From Daphnia pulex (taxonomy: Eukaryota; Arthropoda; Branchiopoda; Diplostraca; Daphniidae), in NCBI RefSeq assembly GCF_021134715.1, contig NC_060024.1, forward strand, positions 868,001-932,000: a stretch of DNA of 64,000 bases, given 5' to 3'. Positions 1 through 11,452 of the stretch are shown piece by piece (position 1 is the stretch's first letter; the number at the start of each line of letters is the position of its first letter). The notes below the pieces were generated by a model that was not told the DNA's origin, did no database searches, and saw nothing but the letters and a program-made list of their open reading frames with translations. The translations under genes and the position numbers were made by a program.

Positions 1-75
1 CTATCACTATATCAAAGCAACCTCTCTAATTATGTTGCAATGCGATGATCATGTGTTTTCAGATATTTATATGTT

Positions 76-194
76 TGTCAGGAGTGGGATTTGAACCCAC
101 GCCTTCATTGAAGACCAGAATACTGCAACTTCTTTTATTGAAGCAAGGATTATGTCCTTGAGTCTGGCGCCTTAGACCGCTCGGCCATCCTGAC
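76..194 (-). tRNA. tRNA-Leu(CAA) with intron, unit A1
   Basis: Acceptor strands GTCAGGA and TCCTGAC pair, with discriminator A at 76. The CAA anticodon sits in a CCAGA/TCTGG stem and the T arm is GTGGG-TTCAAAT-CCCAC. A 36-nt intron lies one base 3' of the anticodon, the canonical 37/38 site, so splicing by the tRNA endonuclease is needed. The long variable arm typical of leucine tRNAs is present. This copy is the reference for the other units. Confidence 0.97.
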
Positions 195-352
195 CACATC
201 AGGTGTACCTAAATTCCTTTGCCCAACAGAGGTGACATTAAAACTCTTCTAACTCATTCAAGAGTTCCTTGCCTTAGGCGATTTTTACCAGGTCAACAAT
301 TGTATTACGTTGTATTGCGTTTGAATATGTATTTTTTTTGAATATGTATTTT

Positions 353-390
353 CTTGAGTCTGGTGCCTTAGAGCGCTCGGCCATCCTGAC
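353..390 (-). pseudogene. Isolated tRNA-Leu(CAA) 5' exon (representative; one per unit)
   Basis: This 38-nt segment corresponds to the Leu 5' exon from the acceptor strand GTCAGGA through the CAA anticodon and the next base. It then runs into unrelated sequence where the intron should begin. It has an A-box-like segment but no 3' exon and no B box. The same piece occurs in every unit about 191-192 to 155 bp upstream of the Glu gene, for example from 1509 in the second unit. It arose by the 196-bp direct duplication. I infer it is not a tRNA gene. Confidence 0.85.
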
Positions 391-544
391 CTCATCAGAT
401 CTAGCTAAATTCCTTTGCATTACAGATGTGGGATTTAAACTCTTCTAACTTATCCAAGAGTTCCTTGCCCTAGGCTGTTTATACCAGGACAACAATTGTA
501 TTATGTTGTATTGATTTGGAATATGTATTTTTCAAGCGATTTAA

Positions 545-616
545 TCCCATATTGTCTAGTGGTTAGGATACCTGGCTCTCACCCAGGAGGCCCGGGTTCA
601 ATTCCCGGTATGGGAA
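545..616 (+). tRNA. tRNA-Glu(CTC), unit A1
   Basis: 72 nt with discriminator A. Acceptor strands TCCCATA and TATGGGA pair, anticodon CTC lies in a CCTGG/CCAGG stem, and the T arm carries GGTTCAATTCC (B box). No intron. A TTTT run about 20 nt downstream is a plausible Pol III terminator. Reference copy for the array. Confidence 0.97.
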
Positions 617-974
617 AAGAGGAACTGGAAAATTTTGCAAGTTTTGGCCATTTTTGTTAAATACATCTGGCAAACAGTTTCTGCGTTTCCAGAACTATTG
701 CAATCGGCTTAACTTACATACATACGAGCCAAAATCTTTCTAGTACATTGGATATACTAAGTACATCGGCATGTTTCCATCGAGACTCCATCATAAAATG
801 GTTTCTTTGCAAGAAATATCGCCAAGGAATAAGAAATTACATCTATGTCAATTATTCATGTGTGAACGAAAAAGAAATGAACAACTATATTTTACCTAAA
901 GAGTAACATTTGTGTATATTGACTTCAATTCCGTAGGTTGACTAGTCTGCTAAGAAATAGCAAGATTGCTAAAC

Positions 975-1046
975 TGCGATGGCCGAGAATCGAACTCGGG
1001 TCAATTGCTTGGAAGGCAACTATGCCAACCACTATACCACCATCGC
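975..1046 (-). tRNA. tRNA-Gly(TCC), unit A1
   Basis: 72 nt with discriminator A. Acceptor strands GCGATGG and CCATCGC pair, the anticodon loop is CTTCCAA (anticodon TCC), and the B box is GGTTCGA-like. This copy alone has G instead of A at about position 21 of the D arm. There is no T4 run in the first 74 nt downstream on the minus strand. Confidence 0.95.
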
Positions 1047-1231
1047 TTGACGGGAGTTAGCGTCATGATTTCCGTATTGTCACATCTTTTTAAATTACAG
1101 AACATCGACCAGTATTACCACTTGGTGACCTTGTATCGTGGTACATTAAGCATTCTCTATCACTATATCAAAGCAACCTCTCTAATTATGTTGCAATGCG
1201 ATGATCATGTGTTTTCAGATATTTATATGTT

Positions 1232-1350
1232 TGTCAGGAGTGGGATTTGAACCCACGCCTTCATTGAAGACCAGAATACTGCAACTTCTTTTATTGAAGC
1301 AAGGATTATGTCCTTGAGTCTGGCGCCTTAGACCGCTCGGCCATCCTGAC
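1232..1350 (-). tRNA. tRNA-Leu(CAA), unit A2
   Basis: Exons and intron match unit A1. Confidence 0.97.
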
Positions 1351-1700
1351 CACATCAGGTGTATCTAAATTCCTTTGCCCAACAGATGTGACATTAAAAC
1401 TCTTCTAACTCATTCAAGAGTTCCTTGCCTTAGGCGATTTTTACCAGGTCAACAATTGTATTACGTTGTATTGCGTTTGAATATGTATTTTTTTTGAATA
1501 TGTATTTTCTTGAGTCTGGCGCCTTAGAGCGCTCGGCCATCCTGACCTCATCAGATCTAGCTAAATTCCTTTGCATTACAGATGTGGGATTTAAACTCTT
1601 CTAACTTATCCAAGAGTTCCTTGCCCTAGGCTGTTTATACCAGGAAAACAATTGTATTATGTTGTATTGATTTGGAATATGTATTTTTCAAGCGATTTAA

Positions 1701-1772
1701 TCCCATATTGTCTAGTGGTTAGGATACCTGGCTCTCACCCAGGAGGCCCGGGTTCAATTCCCGGTATGGGAA
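1701..1772 (+). tRNA. tRNA-Glu(CTC), unit A2
   Basis: Identical to the reference Glu gene. Confidence 0.97.
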
Positions 1773-2130
1773 AAGAGGAACTGGAAAATTTTGCAAGTTT
1801 TGGCCATTTTTGTCAAATACATCTGGCAAACAGTTTCTGCGTTTCCAGAACTATTGCAATCGGCTTAACTTACATACATACGAGCCAAAATCTTTCTAGT
1901 ACATTGGATATACTAAGTACATCGGCATGTTTCCATCGAGACTCCATCATAAAATGGTTTCTTTGCAAGAAATATCGCCAAGGAATAAGAAATTACATCT
2001 ATGTCAATTATTCATGTGTGAACGAAAAAGAAATGAACAACTATATTTTACCTAAAGAGTAACATTTGTGTATATTGACTTCAATTCCGTAGGTTGACTA
2101 GTCTGCTAAGAAATAGCAAGATTGCTTAAC

Positions 2131-2202
2131 TGCGATGGCCGAGAATCGAACTCGGGTCAATTGCTTGGAAGGCAACTATGCTAACCACTATACCACCATC
2201 GC
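2131..2202 (-). tRNA. tRNA-Gly(TCC), unit A2
   Basis: Consensus array sequence, with A at the D-arm site that differs in A1. Confidence 0.97.
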
Positions 2203-2387
2203 TTGACGGGAGTTAGCGTCATGATTTCCGTATTGTCACATCTTTTTAAATTACAGAACATCGACCAGTATTACCACTTGGTGACCTTGTATCGTGGTAC
2301 ATTAAGCATTCTCTATCACTATATCAAAACAACCTCTCTAATTATGTTGCAATGGGATGATCATGTGTATTCAGATATTTATATGTT

Positions 2388-2506
2388 TGTCAGGAGTGGG
2401 ATTTGAACCCACGCCTTCATTGAAGACCAGAACACTGCAACTTCTTTTATTGAAGCAAGGATTATGTCCTTGAGTCTGGCGCCTTAGACCGCTCGGCCAT
2501 CCTGAC
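2388..2506 (-). tRNA. tRNA-Leu(CAA), unit A3
   Basis: Exons intact; one substitution at the 3' end of the intron. Confidence 0.96.
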
Positions 2507-2856
2507 CACATCAGGTGTACCTAAATTCCTTTTCCCAACAGATGCGACATTAAAACTCTTCTAACTCATTCAAAAGTTCCTTGCCATAGGCGATTTATAC
2601 CAGGTCAACAATTGTATTACGTTGTATTGCGTTTGAATATGTATTTTTTTTGAATATGTATTTTCTTGAGTCTGGTGCCTTAGAGCGCTCGGCCATCCTG
2701 ACCTCATCAGATCTAGCTAAATTTCTTTGCATTACAGATGTGGAATTTAAACTCTTCTAACTTATCCAAGAGTTCCTTGCCCTAGGCTGTTTATACCAGG
2801 ACAACAATTGTATTATGTTGTATTGATTTGGAATATGTATTTTTCAAGCGATTTAA

Positions 2857-2928
2857 TCCCATATTGTCTAGTGGTTAGGATACCTGGCTCTCACCCAGGA
2901 GGCCCGGGTTCAATTCCCGGTATGGGAA
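2857..2928 (+). tRNA. tRNA-Glu(CTC), unit A3
   Basis: Identical to the reference Glu gene. Confidence 0.97.
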
Positions 2929-3286
2929 AAGAGGAACTGGAATATTTTGCAAGTTTTGGCCATTTTTGTCAAATACATCTGGCAAACAGTTTCTGCGTTT
3001 CCAGAACTATTGCAATCGGCTTAACTTACATACATACGAGCCAAAATCTTTCTAGTACATTGGATATACTAAGTACATCGGCATGTTTCCATCGAGACTC
3101 CATCATAAAATGGTTTCTTTGCAAGAAATATCGCCAAAGAATAAGAAATTACATCTATGTCAATTATTCATGTGTGAACGAAAAAGAAATGAACAACTAT
3201 ATTTTACCTAAAGAGTAACATTTGTGTAAATTGACTTCAATTCCGTAGGTTGACTAGTCTGCTAAGAAATAGCAAGATTGCTAAAC

Positions 3287-3358
3287 TGCGATGGCCGAGA
3301 ATCGAACTCGGGTCAATTGCTTGGAAGGCAACTATGCTAACCACTATACCACCATCGT
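3287..3358 (-). tRNA. tRNA-Gly(TCC), unit A3
   Basis: The first base is A instead of G, giving an A-C mismatch at the end of the acceptor stem; the rest is consensus. Confidence 0.88.
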
Positions 3359-3544
3359 TTGACGTAAGTCAGCGTCATGATTTCCGTATTGTCACATCTT
3401 TTTAAATTACAGAACATCGACCAGTATTACCACTTGGTGACCTTGTATCGTGGTACATTAAGCATTCTCTATCACTATATCAAAGCAACCTCTCTAATTA
3501 TGTTGCAATGCGATGATCATGTGTTTTTCAGATATTTATATGTT

Positions 3545-3663
3545 TGTCAGGAGTGGGATTTGAACCCACGCCTTCATTGAAGACCAGAATACTGCAACTT
3601 CTTTTATTGAAGCAAGGATTATGTCCTTGAGTCTGGCGCCTTAGACCGCTCGGCCATCCTGAC
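3545..3663 (-). tRNA. tRNA-Leu(CAA), unit A4
   Basis: Matches the reference Leu gene. Confidence 0.97.
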
Positions 3664-4013
3664 CACATCAGGTGTACCTAAATTCCTTTGCCCAACAGAT
3701 GTGACATTAAAACTCTTCTAACTCATTCAAGAGTTCCTTGCCTTAGGCGATTTTTACCAGGTCAACAATTGTATTACGTTGTATTGCGTTTGAATATGTA
3801 TTTTTTTTGAATATGTATTTTCTTGAGTCTGGTGCCTTAGAGCGCTCGGCCATCCTGACCTCATCAGATCTAGCTAAATTCCTTTGCATTACAGATGTGG
3901 GATTTAAACTCTTCTAACTTATCCAAGAGTTCCTTGCCCTAGGCTGTTTATACCAGGACAACAATTGTATTATGTTGTATTGATTTGGAATATGTATTTT
4001 TCAAGCGATTTAA

Positions 4014-4085
4014 TCCCATATTGTCTAGTGGTTAGGATACCTGGCTCTCACCCAGGAGGCCCGGGTTCAATTCCCGGTATGGGAA
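4014..4085 (+). tRNA. tRNA-Glu(CTC), unit A4
   Basis: Identical to the reference Glu gene. Confidence 0.97.
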
Positions 4086-4443
4086 AAGAGGAAGTGGAAA
4101 ATTTTGCAAGTTTTGGCCATTTTTGTCAAATACATCTGGCAAACAGTTTCTGCGTTTCCAGAACTATTGCAATCGGCTTAACTTACATACATACGAGCCA
4201 AAATCTTTCTAGTACATTGGATATACTAAGTACATCGGCATGTTTCCATCGAGACTCCATCATAAAATGGTTTCTTTGCAAGAAATATCGCCAAAGAATA
4301 AGAAATTACATCTATGTCAATTATTCATGTGTGAACGAAAAAGAAATGAACAACTATATTTTACCTAAAGAGTAACATTTGTGTACATTGACTTCAATTC
4401 CGTAGGTTGACTAGTCTGCTAAGAAATAGCAAGATTGCTAAAC

Positions 4444-4515
4444 TGCGATGGCCGAGAATCGAACTCGGGTCAATTGCTTGGGAGGCAACTATGCTAACCA
4501 CTATACCACCATCGC
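4444..4515 (-). tRNA. tRNA-Gly with CCC anticodon, unit A4
   Basis: The anticodon loop reads CTCCCAA instead of CTTCCAA. The single change at position 34 turns TCC into CCC; the rest is consensus. The gene would read GGG codons. Confidence 0.95.
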
Positions 4516-4700
4516 TTGACGTAAGTTAGCGTCATGATTTCCGTATTGTCACATCTTTTTAAATTACAGAACATCGACCAGTATTACCACTTGGTGACCT
4601 TGTATCGTGGTACATTAAGCATTCTCTATCACTATATCAAAGCAACCTCTCTAATTATGTTGCAATGCGATGATCATGTGTTTTCAGATATTTATATGTT

Positions 4701-4819
4701 TGTCAGGAGTGGGATTTGAACCCACGCCTTCATTGAAGACCAGAATACTGCAACTTCTTTTATTGAAGCAAGGATTATGTCCTTGAGTCTGGCGCCTTAG
4801 ACCGCTCGGCCATCCTGAC
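4701..4819 (-). tRNA. tRNA-Leu(CAA), unit A5
   Basis: Matches the reference Leu gene. Confidence 0.97.
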
Positions 4820-5169
4820 CACATCAGGTGTACCTAAATTCCTTTGCCCAACAGATGTGACATTAAAACTCTTCTAACTCATTCAAGAGTTCCTTGCCTT
4901 AGGCGATTTTTACCAGGTCAACAATTGTATTACGTTGTATTGCGTTTGAATATGTATTTTTTTTGAATATGTATTTTCTTGAGTCTGGTGCCTTAGAGCG
5001 CTCGGCCATCCTGACCTCATCAGATCTAGCTAAATTCCTTTGCATTACAGATGTGGGATTTAAACTCTTCTAACTTATCCAAGAGTTCCTTGCCCTAGGC
5101 TGTTTATACCAGGACAACAATTGTATTATGTTGTATTGATTTGGAATATGTATTTTTCAAGCGATTTAA

Positions 5170-5241
5170 TCCCATATTGTCTAGTGGTTAGGATACCTGG
5201 CTCTCACCCAGGAGGCCCGGGTTCAATTCCCGGTATGGGAA
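5170..5241 (+). tRNA. tRNA-Glu(CTC), unit A5
   Basis: Identical to the reference Glu gene. Confidence 0.97.
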
Positions 5242-5599
5242 AAGAGGAACTGGAAAATTTTGCAAGTTTTGGCCATTTTTGTCAAATACATCTGGCAAAC
5301 AGTTTCTGCGTTTCCAGAACTATTGCTATCGGCTTAACTTACATACATACGAGCCAAAATCTTTCTAGTACATTGGATATACTAAGTACATCGGCATGTT
5401 TCCATCGAGACTCCATCATAAAATGGTTTCTTTGCAAGAAATATCGCCAAGGAATAAGAAATTACATCTATGTCAATTATTCATGTGTGAACGAAAAAGA
5501 AATGAACAACTATATTTTACCTAAAGAGTAACATTTGTGTATATTGACTTCAATTCCGTAGGTTGACTAGTCTGCTAAGAAATAGCAAGATTGCTAAAC

Positions 5600-5671
5600 T
5601 GCGATGGCCGATAATCGAACTCGGGTCAATTGCTTGGAAGGCAACTATGCTAACCACTATACCACCATCGC
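5600..5671 (-). tRNA. tRNA-Gly(TCC), unit A5
   Basis: One substitution in the 3' strand of the T stem (CTCGG to ATCGG) makes a mismatch; otherwise consensus. Confidence 0.88.
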
Positions 5672-5856
5672 TTGACGGGAGTTAGCGTCATGATTTCCGT
5701 ATTGTCACATCTTTTTAAATTACAGAACATCGACCAGTATTACCACTTGGTGACCTTGTATCGTGGTACATTAAGCATTCTCTATCACTATATCAAAACA
5801 ACCTCTCTAATTATGTTGCAATGCGATGATCATGTGTATTCAGATATTTATATGTT

Positions 5857-5975
5857 TGTCAGGAGTGGGATTTGAACCCACGCCTTCATTGAAGACCAGA
5901 ACACTACAACTTCTTTTATTGAAGCAAGGATTATGTCCTTGAGTCTGGCGCCTTAGACCGCTCGGCCATCCTGAC
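5857..5975 (-). tRNA. tRNA-Leu(CAA), unit A6
   Basis: Exons intact; two intron substitutions. Confidence 0.96.
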
Positions 5976-6326
5976 CACATCAGGTGTACCTAAATTCCTT
6001 TGCCCAACAGATGCGACATTAAAACTCTTCTAACTCATTCAAAAGTTCCTTGCCATAGGCGATTTATACCAGGTCAACAATTGTATTACGTTGTATTGCG
6101 TTTGAATATGTATTTTTTTTTGAATATGTATTTTCTTGAGTCTGGTGCCTTAGAGCGCTCGGCCATCCTGACCTCATCAGATCTAGCTAAATTTCTTTGC
6201 ATTACAGATGTGGAATTTAAACTCTTCTAACTTATCCAAGAGTTCCTTGCCCTAGGCTGTTTATACCAGGACAACAATTGTATTATGTTGTATTGATTTG
6301 GAATATGTATTTTTCAAGCGATTTAA

Positions 6327-6398
6327 TCCCATATTGTCTAGTGGTTAGGATACCTGGCTCTCACCCAGGAGGCCCGGGTTCAATTCCCGGTATGGGAA
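6327..6398 (+). tRNA. tRNA-Glu(CTC), unit A6
   Basis: Identical to the reference Glu gene. Confidence 0.97.
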
Positions 6399-6756
6399 AA
6401 GAGGAAGTGGAAAATTTTGCAAGTTTTGGCCATTTTTGTCAAATACATCTGGCAAACAGTTTCTGCGTTTCCAGAATTATTGCAATCGGCTTAACTTACA
6501 TACATACGAGCCAAAATCTTTCTAGTACATTGGATATACTAAGTACATCGGCATGTTTCCATCGCGACTCTATCATAAAATGGTTTCTTTGCAAGAAATA
6601 TCGCCAAAGAATAAGAAATTACATCTATGTCAATTATTCATGTGTGAACGAAAAAGAAATGAACAACTATATTTTACCTAAAGAATAACATTTGTGTAAA
6701 TTGACTTCAATTCCGTAGGTTGACTAGTCTGCTAAGAAATAGCAAGATTGCTAAAC

Positions 6757-6828
6757 TGCGATGGCCGAGAATCGAACTCGGGTCAATTGCTTGGAAGGCA
6801 ACTATGCTAACCACTATACCACCATCGC
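6757..6828 (-). tRNA. tRNA-Gly(TCC), unit A6
   Basis: Consensus sequence. Confidence 0.97.
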
Positions 6829-7013
6829 TTGACGTAAGTTAGCGTCATGATTTCCGTATTGTCACATCTTTTTAAATTACAGAACATCGACCAGTATTAC
6901 CACTTGGTGACCTTGTATCGTGGTACATTAAGCATTCTCTATCACTATATCAAAGCAACCTCTCTAATTATGTTGCAATGCGATGATCATGTGTTTTCAG
7001 ATATTTATATGTT

Positions 7014-7132
7014 TGTCAGGAGTGGGATTTGAACCCACGCCTTCATTGAAGACCAGAATACTGCAACTTCTTTTATTGAAGCAAAGATTATGTCCTTGAG
7101 TCTGGCGCCTTAGACCGCTCGGCCATCCTGAC
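7014..7132 (-). tRNA. tRNA-Leu(CAA), unit A7
   Basis: Exons intact; one intron substitution. Confidence 0.96.
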
Positions 7133-7482
7133 CACATCAGGTGTACCTAAATTCCTTTGCCCAACAGATGTGACATTAAAACTCTTCTAACTCATTCAAG
7201 AGTTCCTTGCCTTAGGCGATTTTTACCAGGTCAACAATTGTATTACGTTGTATTGCGTTTGAATATGTATTTTTTTTGAATATGTATTTTCTTGAGTCTG
7301 GTGCCTTAGAGCGCTCGGCCATCCTGACCTCATCAGATCTAGCTAAATTCCTTTGCATTACAGATGTGGGATTTAAACTCTTCTAACTTATCCAAGAGTT
7401 CCTTGCCCTAGGCTGTTTTTACCAGGACAACAATTGTATTATGTTGTATTGATTTGGAATATGTATTTTTCAAGCGATTTAA

Positions 7483-7554
7483 TCCCATATTGTCTAGTGG
7501 TTAGGATACCTGGCTCTCACCCAGGAGGCCCGGGTTCAATTCCCGGTATGGGAA
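7483..7554 (+). tRNA. tRNA-Glu(CTC), unit A7
   Basis: Identical to the reference Glu gene. Confidence 0.97.
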
Positions 7555-7912
7555 AAGAGGAAGTGGAAAATTTTGCAAGTTTTGGCCATTTTTGTCAAAT
7601 ACATCTGGCAAACAGTTTCTGCGTTTCCAGAACTATTGCAATCGGCTTAACTTACATACATACGAGCCAAAATCTTTCTAGTACATTGGATATACTAAGT
7701 ACATCGGCATGTTTCCATCGAGACTCCATCATAAAATGGTTTCTTTGCAAGAAATATCGCCAAGGAATAAGAAATTACATCTATGTCAATTATTCATGTG
7801 TGAACGAAAAAGAAATGAACAACTATATTTTACCTAAAGAGTAACATTTGTGTATATTGACTTCAATTCCGTAGGTTGACTAGTCTGCTAAGAAATAGCA
7901 AGATTGCTAAAC

Positions 7913-7984
7913 TGCGATGGCCGAGAATCGAACTCGGGTCAATTGCTTGGAAGGCAACTATGCTAACCACTATACCACCATCGC
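7913..7984 (-). tRNA. tRNA-Gly(TCC), unit A7
   Basis: Consensus sequence. Confidence 0.97.
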
Positions 7985-8169
7985 TTGACGGGAGTTAGCG
8001 TCATGATTTCCGTATTGTCACATCTTTTTAAATTACAGAACATCGACCAGTATTACCACTTGGTGACCTTGTATCGTGGTACATTAAGCATTCTCTATCA
8101 CTATATCAAAGCAACCTCTCTAATTATGTTGCAATGCGATGATCATGTGTTTTCAGATATTTATATGTT

Positions 8170-8288
8170 TGTCAGGAGTGGGATTTGAACCCACGCCTTC
8201 ATTGAAGACCAGAATACTGCAACTTCTTTTATTGAAGCAAGGATTATGTCCTTGAGTCTGGCGCCTTAGACCGCTCGGCCATCCTGAC
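8170..8288 (-). tRNA. tRNA-Leu(CAA), unit A8
   Basis: Matches the reference Leu gene. Confidence 0.97.
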
Positions 8289-8638
8289 CACATCAGGTGT
8301 ACCTAAATTCCTTTGCCCAACAGATGTGACATTAAAACTCTTCTAACTCATTCAAGAGTTCCTTGCCTTAGGCGATTTTTACCAGGTCAACAATTGTATT
8401 ACGTTGTATTGCGTTTGAATATGTATTTTTTTTGAATATGTATTTTCTTGAGTCTGGTGCCTTAGAGCGCTCGGCCATCCTGACCTCATCAGATCTAGCT
8501 AAATTCCTTTGCATTACAGATGTGGGATTTAAACTCTTCTAACTTATCCAAGAGTTCCTTGCCCTAGGCTGTTTTTACCAGGACAACAATTGTATTATGT
8601 TGTATTGATTTGGAATATGTATTTTTCAAGCGATTTAA

Positions 8639-8710
8639 TCCCATATTGTCTAGTGGTTAGGATACCTGGCTCTCACCCAGGAGGCCCGGGTTAAATTCCC
8701 GGTATGGGAA
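8639..8710 (+). tRNA. tRNA-Glu(CTC), unit A8, B-box variant
   Basis: The T loop reads TTAAATT instead of TTCAATT. This replaces the near-invariant C56, which contacts G19 and lies in the B box. Transcription and folding are probably weakened. Confidence 0.75.
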
Positions 8711-9068
8711 AAGAGGAAGTGGAAAATTTTGCAAGTTTTGGCCATTTTTGTCAAATACATCTGGCAAACAGTTTCTGCGTTTCCAGAACTATTGCAATCG
8801 GCTTAACTTACATACATACGAGCCAAAATCTTTCTAGTACATTGGATATACTAAGTACATCGGCATGTTTCCATCGAGACTCCATCATAAAATGGTTTCT
8901 TTGCAAGAAATATCGCCAAGGAATAAGAAATTACATCTATGTCAATTATTCATGTGTGAACGAAAAAGAAATGAACAACTATATTTTACCTAAAGAGTAA
9001 CATTTGTGTATATTGACTTCAATTCCGTAGGTTGACTAGTCTGCTAAGAAATAGCAAGATTGCTAAAC

Positions 9069-9140
9069 TGCGATGGCCGAGAATCGAACTCGGGTCAATT
9101 GCTTGGAAGGCAACTATGCTAACCACTATACCACCATCGC
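9069..9140 (-). tRNA. tRNA-Gly(TCC), unit A8
   Basis: Consensus sequence. Confidence 0.97.
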
Positions 9141-9325
9141 TTGACGGAAGTTAGCGTCATGATTTCCGTATTGTCACATCTTTTTAAATTACAGAACATC
9201 GACCAGTATTACCACTTGGTGACCTTGTATCGTGGTACATTAAGCATTCTCTATCACTATATCAAAGCAACCTCTCTAATTATGTTGCAATGCGATGATC
9301 ATGTGTTTTCAGATATTTATATGTT

Positions 9326-9444
9326 TGTCAGGAGTGGGATTTGAACCCACGCCTTCATTGAAGACCAGAATACTGCAACTTCTTTTATTGAAGCAAGGAT
9401 TATGTCCTTGAGTCTGGCGCCTTAGACCGCCCGGCCATCCTGAC
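9326..9444 (-). tRNA. tRNA-Leu(CAA), unit A9
   Basis: A to G at about position 14 in the D loop, a normally conserved base that contacts U8; otherwise consensus. Confidence 0.88.
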
Positions 9445-9794
9445 CACATCAGGTGTACCTAAATTCCTTTGCCCAACAGATGTGACATTAAAACTCTTCT
9501 AACTCATTCAAGAGTTCCTTGCCTTAGGCGATTTTTACCAGGTCAACAATTGTATTACGTTGTATTGCGTTTGAATATGTATTTTTTTTGAATATGTATT
9601 TTCTTGAGTCTGGTGCCTTAGAGCGCTCGGCCATCCTGACCTCATCAGATCTAGCTAAATTCCTTTGCATTACAGATGTGGGATTTAAACTCTTCTAACT
9701 TATCCAAGAGTTCCTTGCCCTAGGCTGTTTATACCAGGACAACAATTGTATTATGTTGTATTGATTTGGAATATGTATTTTTCAAGCGATTTAA

Positions 9795-9866
9795 TCCCAT
9801 ATTGTCTAGTGGTTAGGATACCTGGCTCTCACCCAGTAGGCCCGGGTTCAATTCCCGGTATGGGAA
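9795..9866 (+). tRNA. tRNA-Glu(CTC), unit A9
   Basis: The last base of the anticodon stem is T instead of G, opening the outer pair of that stem. Confidence 0.87.
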
Positions 9867-10224
9867 AAGAGGAAGTGGAAAATTTTGCAAGTTTTTGCCA
9901 TTTTTGTCAAATACATCTGGCAAACAGTTTCTGCGTTTCCAGAACTATTGCAATCGGCTTAACTTACATACATACGAGCCAAAATCTTTCTAGTACATTG
10001 GATATACTAAGTACATCGGCATGTTTCCATCGAGACTCCATCATAAAATGGTTTCTTTGCAAGAAATATCGCCAAAGAATAAGAAATTACATCTATGTCA
10101 ATTATTCATGTGTGAACGAAAAAGAAATGAACAACTATATTTTACCTAAAGAGTAACATTTGTGTAAATTGACTTCAATTCCGTAGGTTGACTAGTCTGC
10201 TAAGAAATAGCAAGATTGCTAAAC

Positions 10225-10296
10225 TGCGATGGCCGAGAATCGAACTCGGGTCAATTGCTTGGAAGGCAACTATGCTAACCACTATACCACCATCGC
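10225..10296 (-). tRNA. tRNA-Gly(TCC), unit A9
   Basis: Consensus sequence. Confidence 0.97.
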
Positions 10297-10481
10297 TTGA
10301 CGGGAGTTAGCGTCATGATTTCCGTATTGTCACATCTTTTTAAATTACAGAACATCGACCAGTATTACCACTTGGTGACCTTGTATCGTGGTACATTAAG
10401 CATTCTCTATCACTATATCAAAGCAACCTCTCTAATTATGTTGCAATGCGATGATCATGTGTTTTCAGATATTTATATGTT

Positions 10482-10600
10482 TTTCAGGAGTGGGATTTGA
10501 ACCCACGCCTTCATTGAAGACCAGAATACTGCAACTTCTTTTATTGAAGCAAGGATTATGTCCTTGAGTCTGGCGCCTTAGACCGCTCGGCCATCCTGAC
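10482..10600 (-). tRNA. tRNA-Leu(CAA), unit A10
   Basis: The last acceptor base is changed (C72 to A), so the first acceptor pair is lost; the rest is consensus. Confidence 0.85.
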
Positions 10601-10950
10601 CACATCAGGTGTACCTAAATTCCTTTGCCCAACAGATGTGACATTAAAACTCTTCTAACTCATTCAAGAGTTCCTTGCCTTAGGCGATTTTTACCAGGTC
10701 AACAATTGTATTACGTTGTATTGCGTTTGAATATGTATTTTTTTTGAATATGTATTTTCTTGAGTCTGGTGCCTTAGAGCGCTCGGCCATCCTGACCTCA
10801 TCAGATCTAGCTAAATTCCTTTGCATTACAGATGTGGGATTTAAACTCTTATAACTTATCCAAGAGTTCCTTGCCCTAGGCTGTTTATACCAGGACAACA
10901 ATTGTATTATGTTGTATTGATTTGGAATATGTATTTTTCAAGCGATTCAA

Positions 10951-11022
10951 TCCCATATTGTCTAGTGGTTAGGATATCTGGCTCTCACCCAGGAGGCCCG
11001 GGTTCAATTCCCGGTATGGGAA
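10951..11022 (+). tRNA. tRNA-Glu(CTC), unit A10
   Basis: The first base of the anticodon stem is T instead of C, which still allows a wobble pair. Confidence 0.93.
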
Positions 11023-11380
11023 AAGAGGAACTGGAAAATTTTGCAAGTTTTGGCCATTTTTGTCAAATACATCTGGCAAACAGTTTCTGCGTTTCCAGAA
11101 CTATTGCAATCGGCTTAACTTACATACATACGAGCCAAAATCTTTCTAGTACATTGGATATACTAAGTACATCGGCATGTTTCCATCGAGACTCCATCAT
11201 AAAATGGTTTCTTTGCAAGAAATATCGCCAAGGAATAAGAAATTACATCTATGTCAATTATTCATGTGTGAACGAAAAAGAAATGAACAACTATATTTTA
11301 CCTAAAGAGTAACATTTGTGTATATTGACTTCAATTCCGTAGGTTGACTAGTCTGCTAAGAAATAGCAAGAATGCTAAAC

Positions 11381-11452
11381 TGCGATGGCCGAGAATCGAA
11401 CTCGGGTCAACTGCTTGGAAGGCAACTATGCTAACCACTATACCACCATCGC
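11381..11452 (-). tRNA. tRNA-Gly(TCC), unit A10
   Basis: One anticodon-stem substitution giving a T-G wobble; otherwise consensus. Confidence 0.93.

Noticed and set aside
1652-2062. A 136-codon ORF conserved in almost every array unit
   Set aside because: It reads straight through the tRNA-Glu gene and persists only because the units are near-identical. It has no domain and no sign of coding constraint beyond the homogenised DNA.
2203-2406. Recurring 61-67-codon ORFs between Gly and Leu
   Set aside because: They end inside the tRNA-Leu gene and are a by-product of the repeat.
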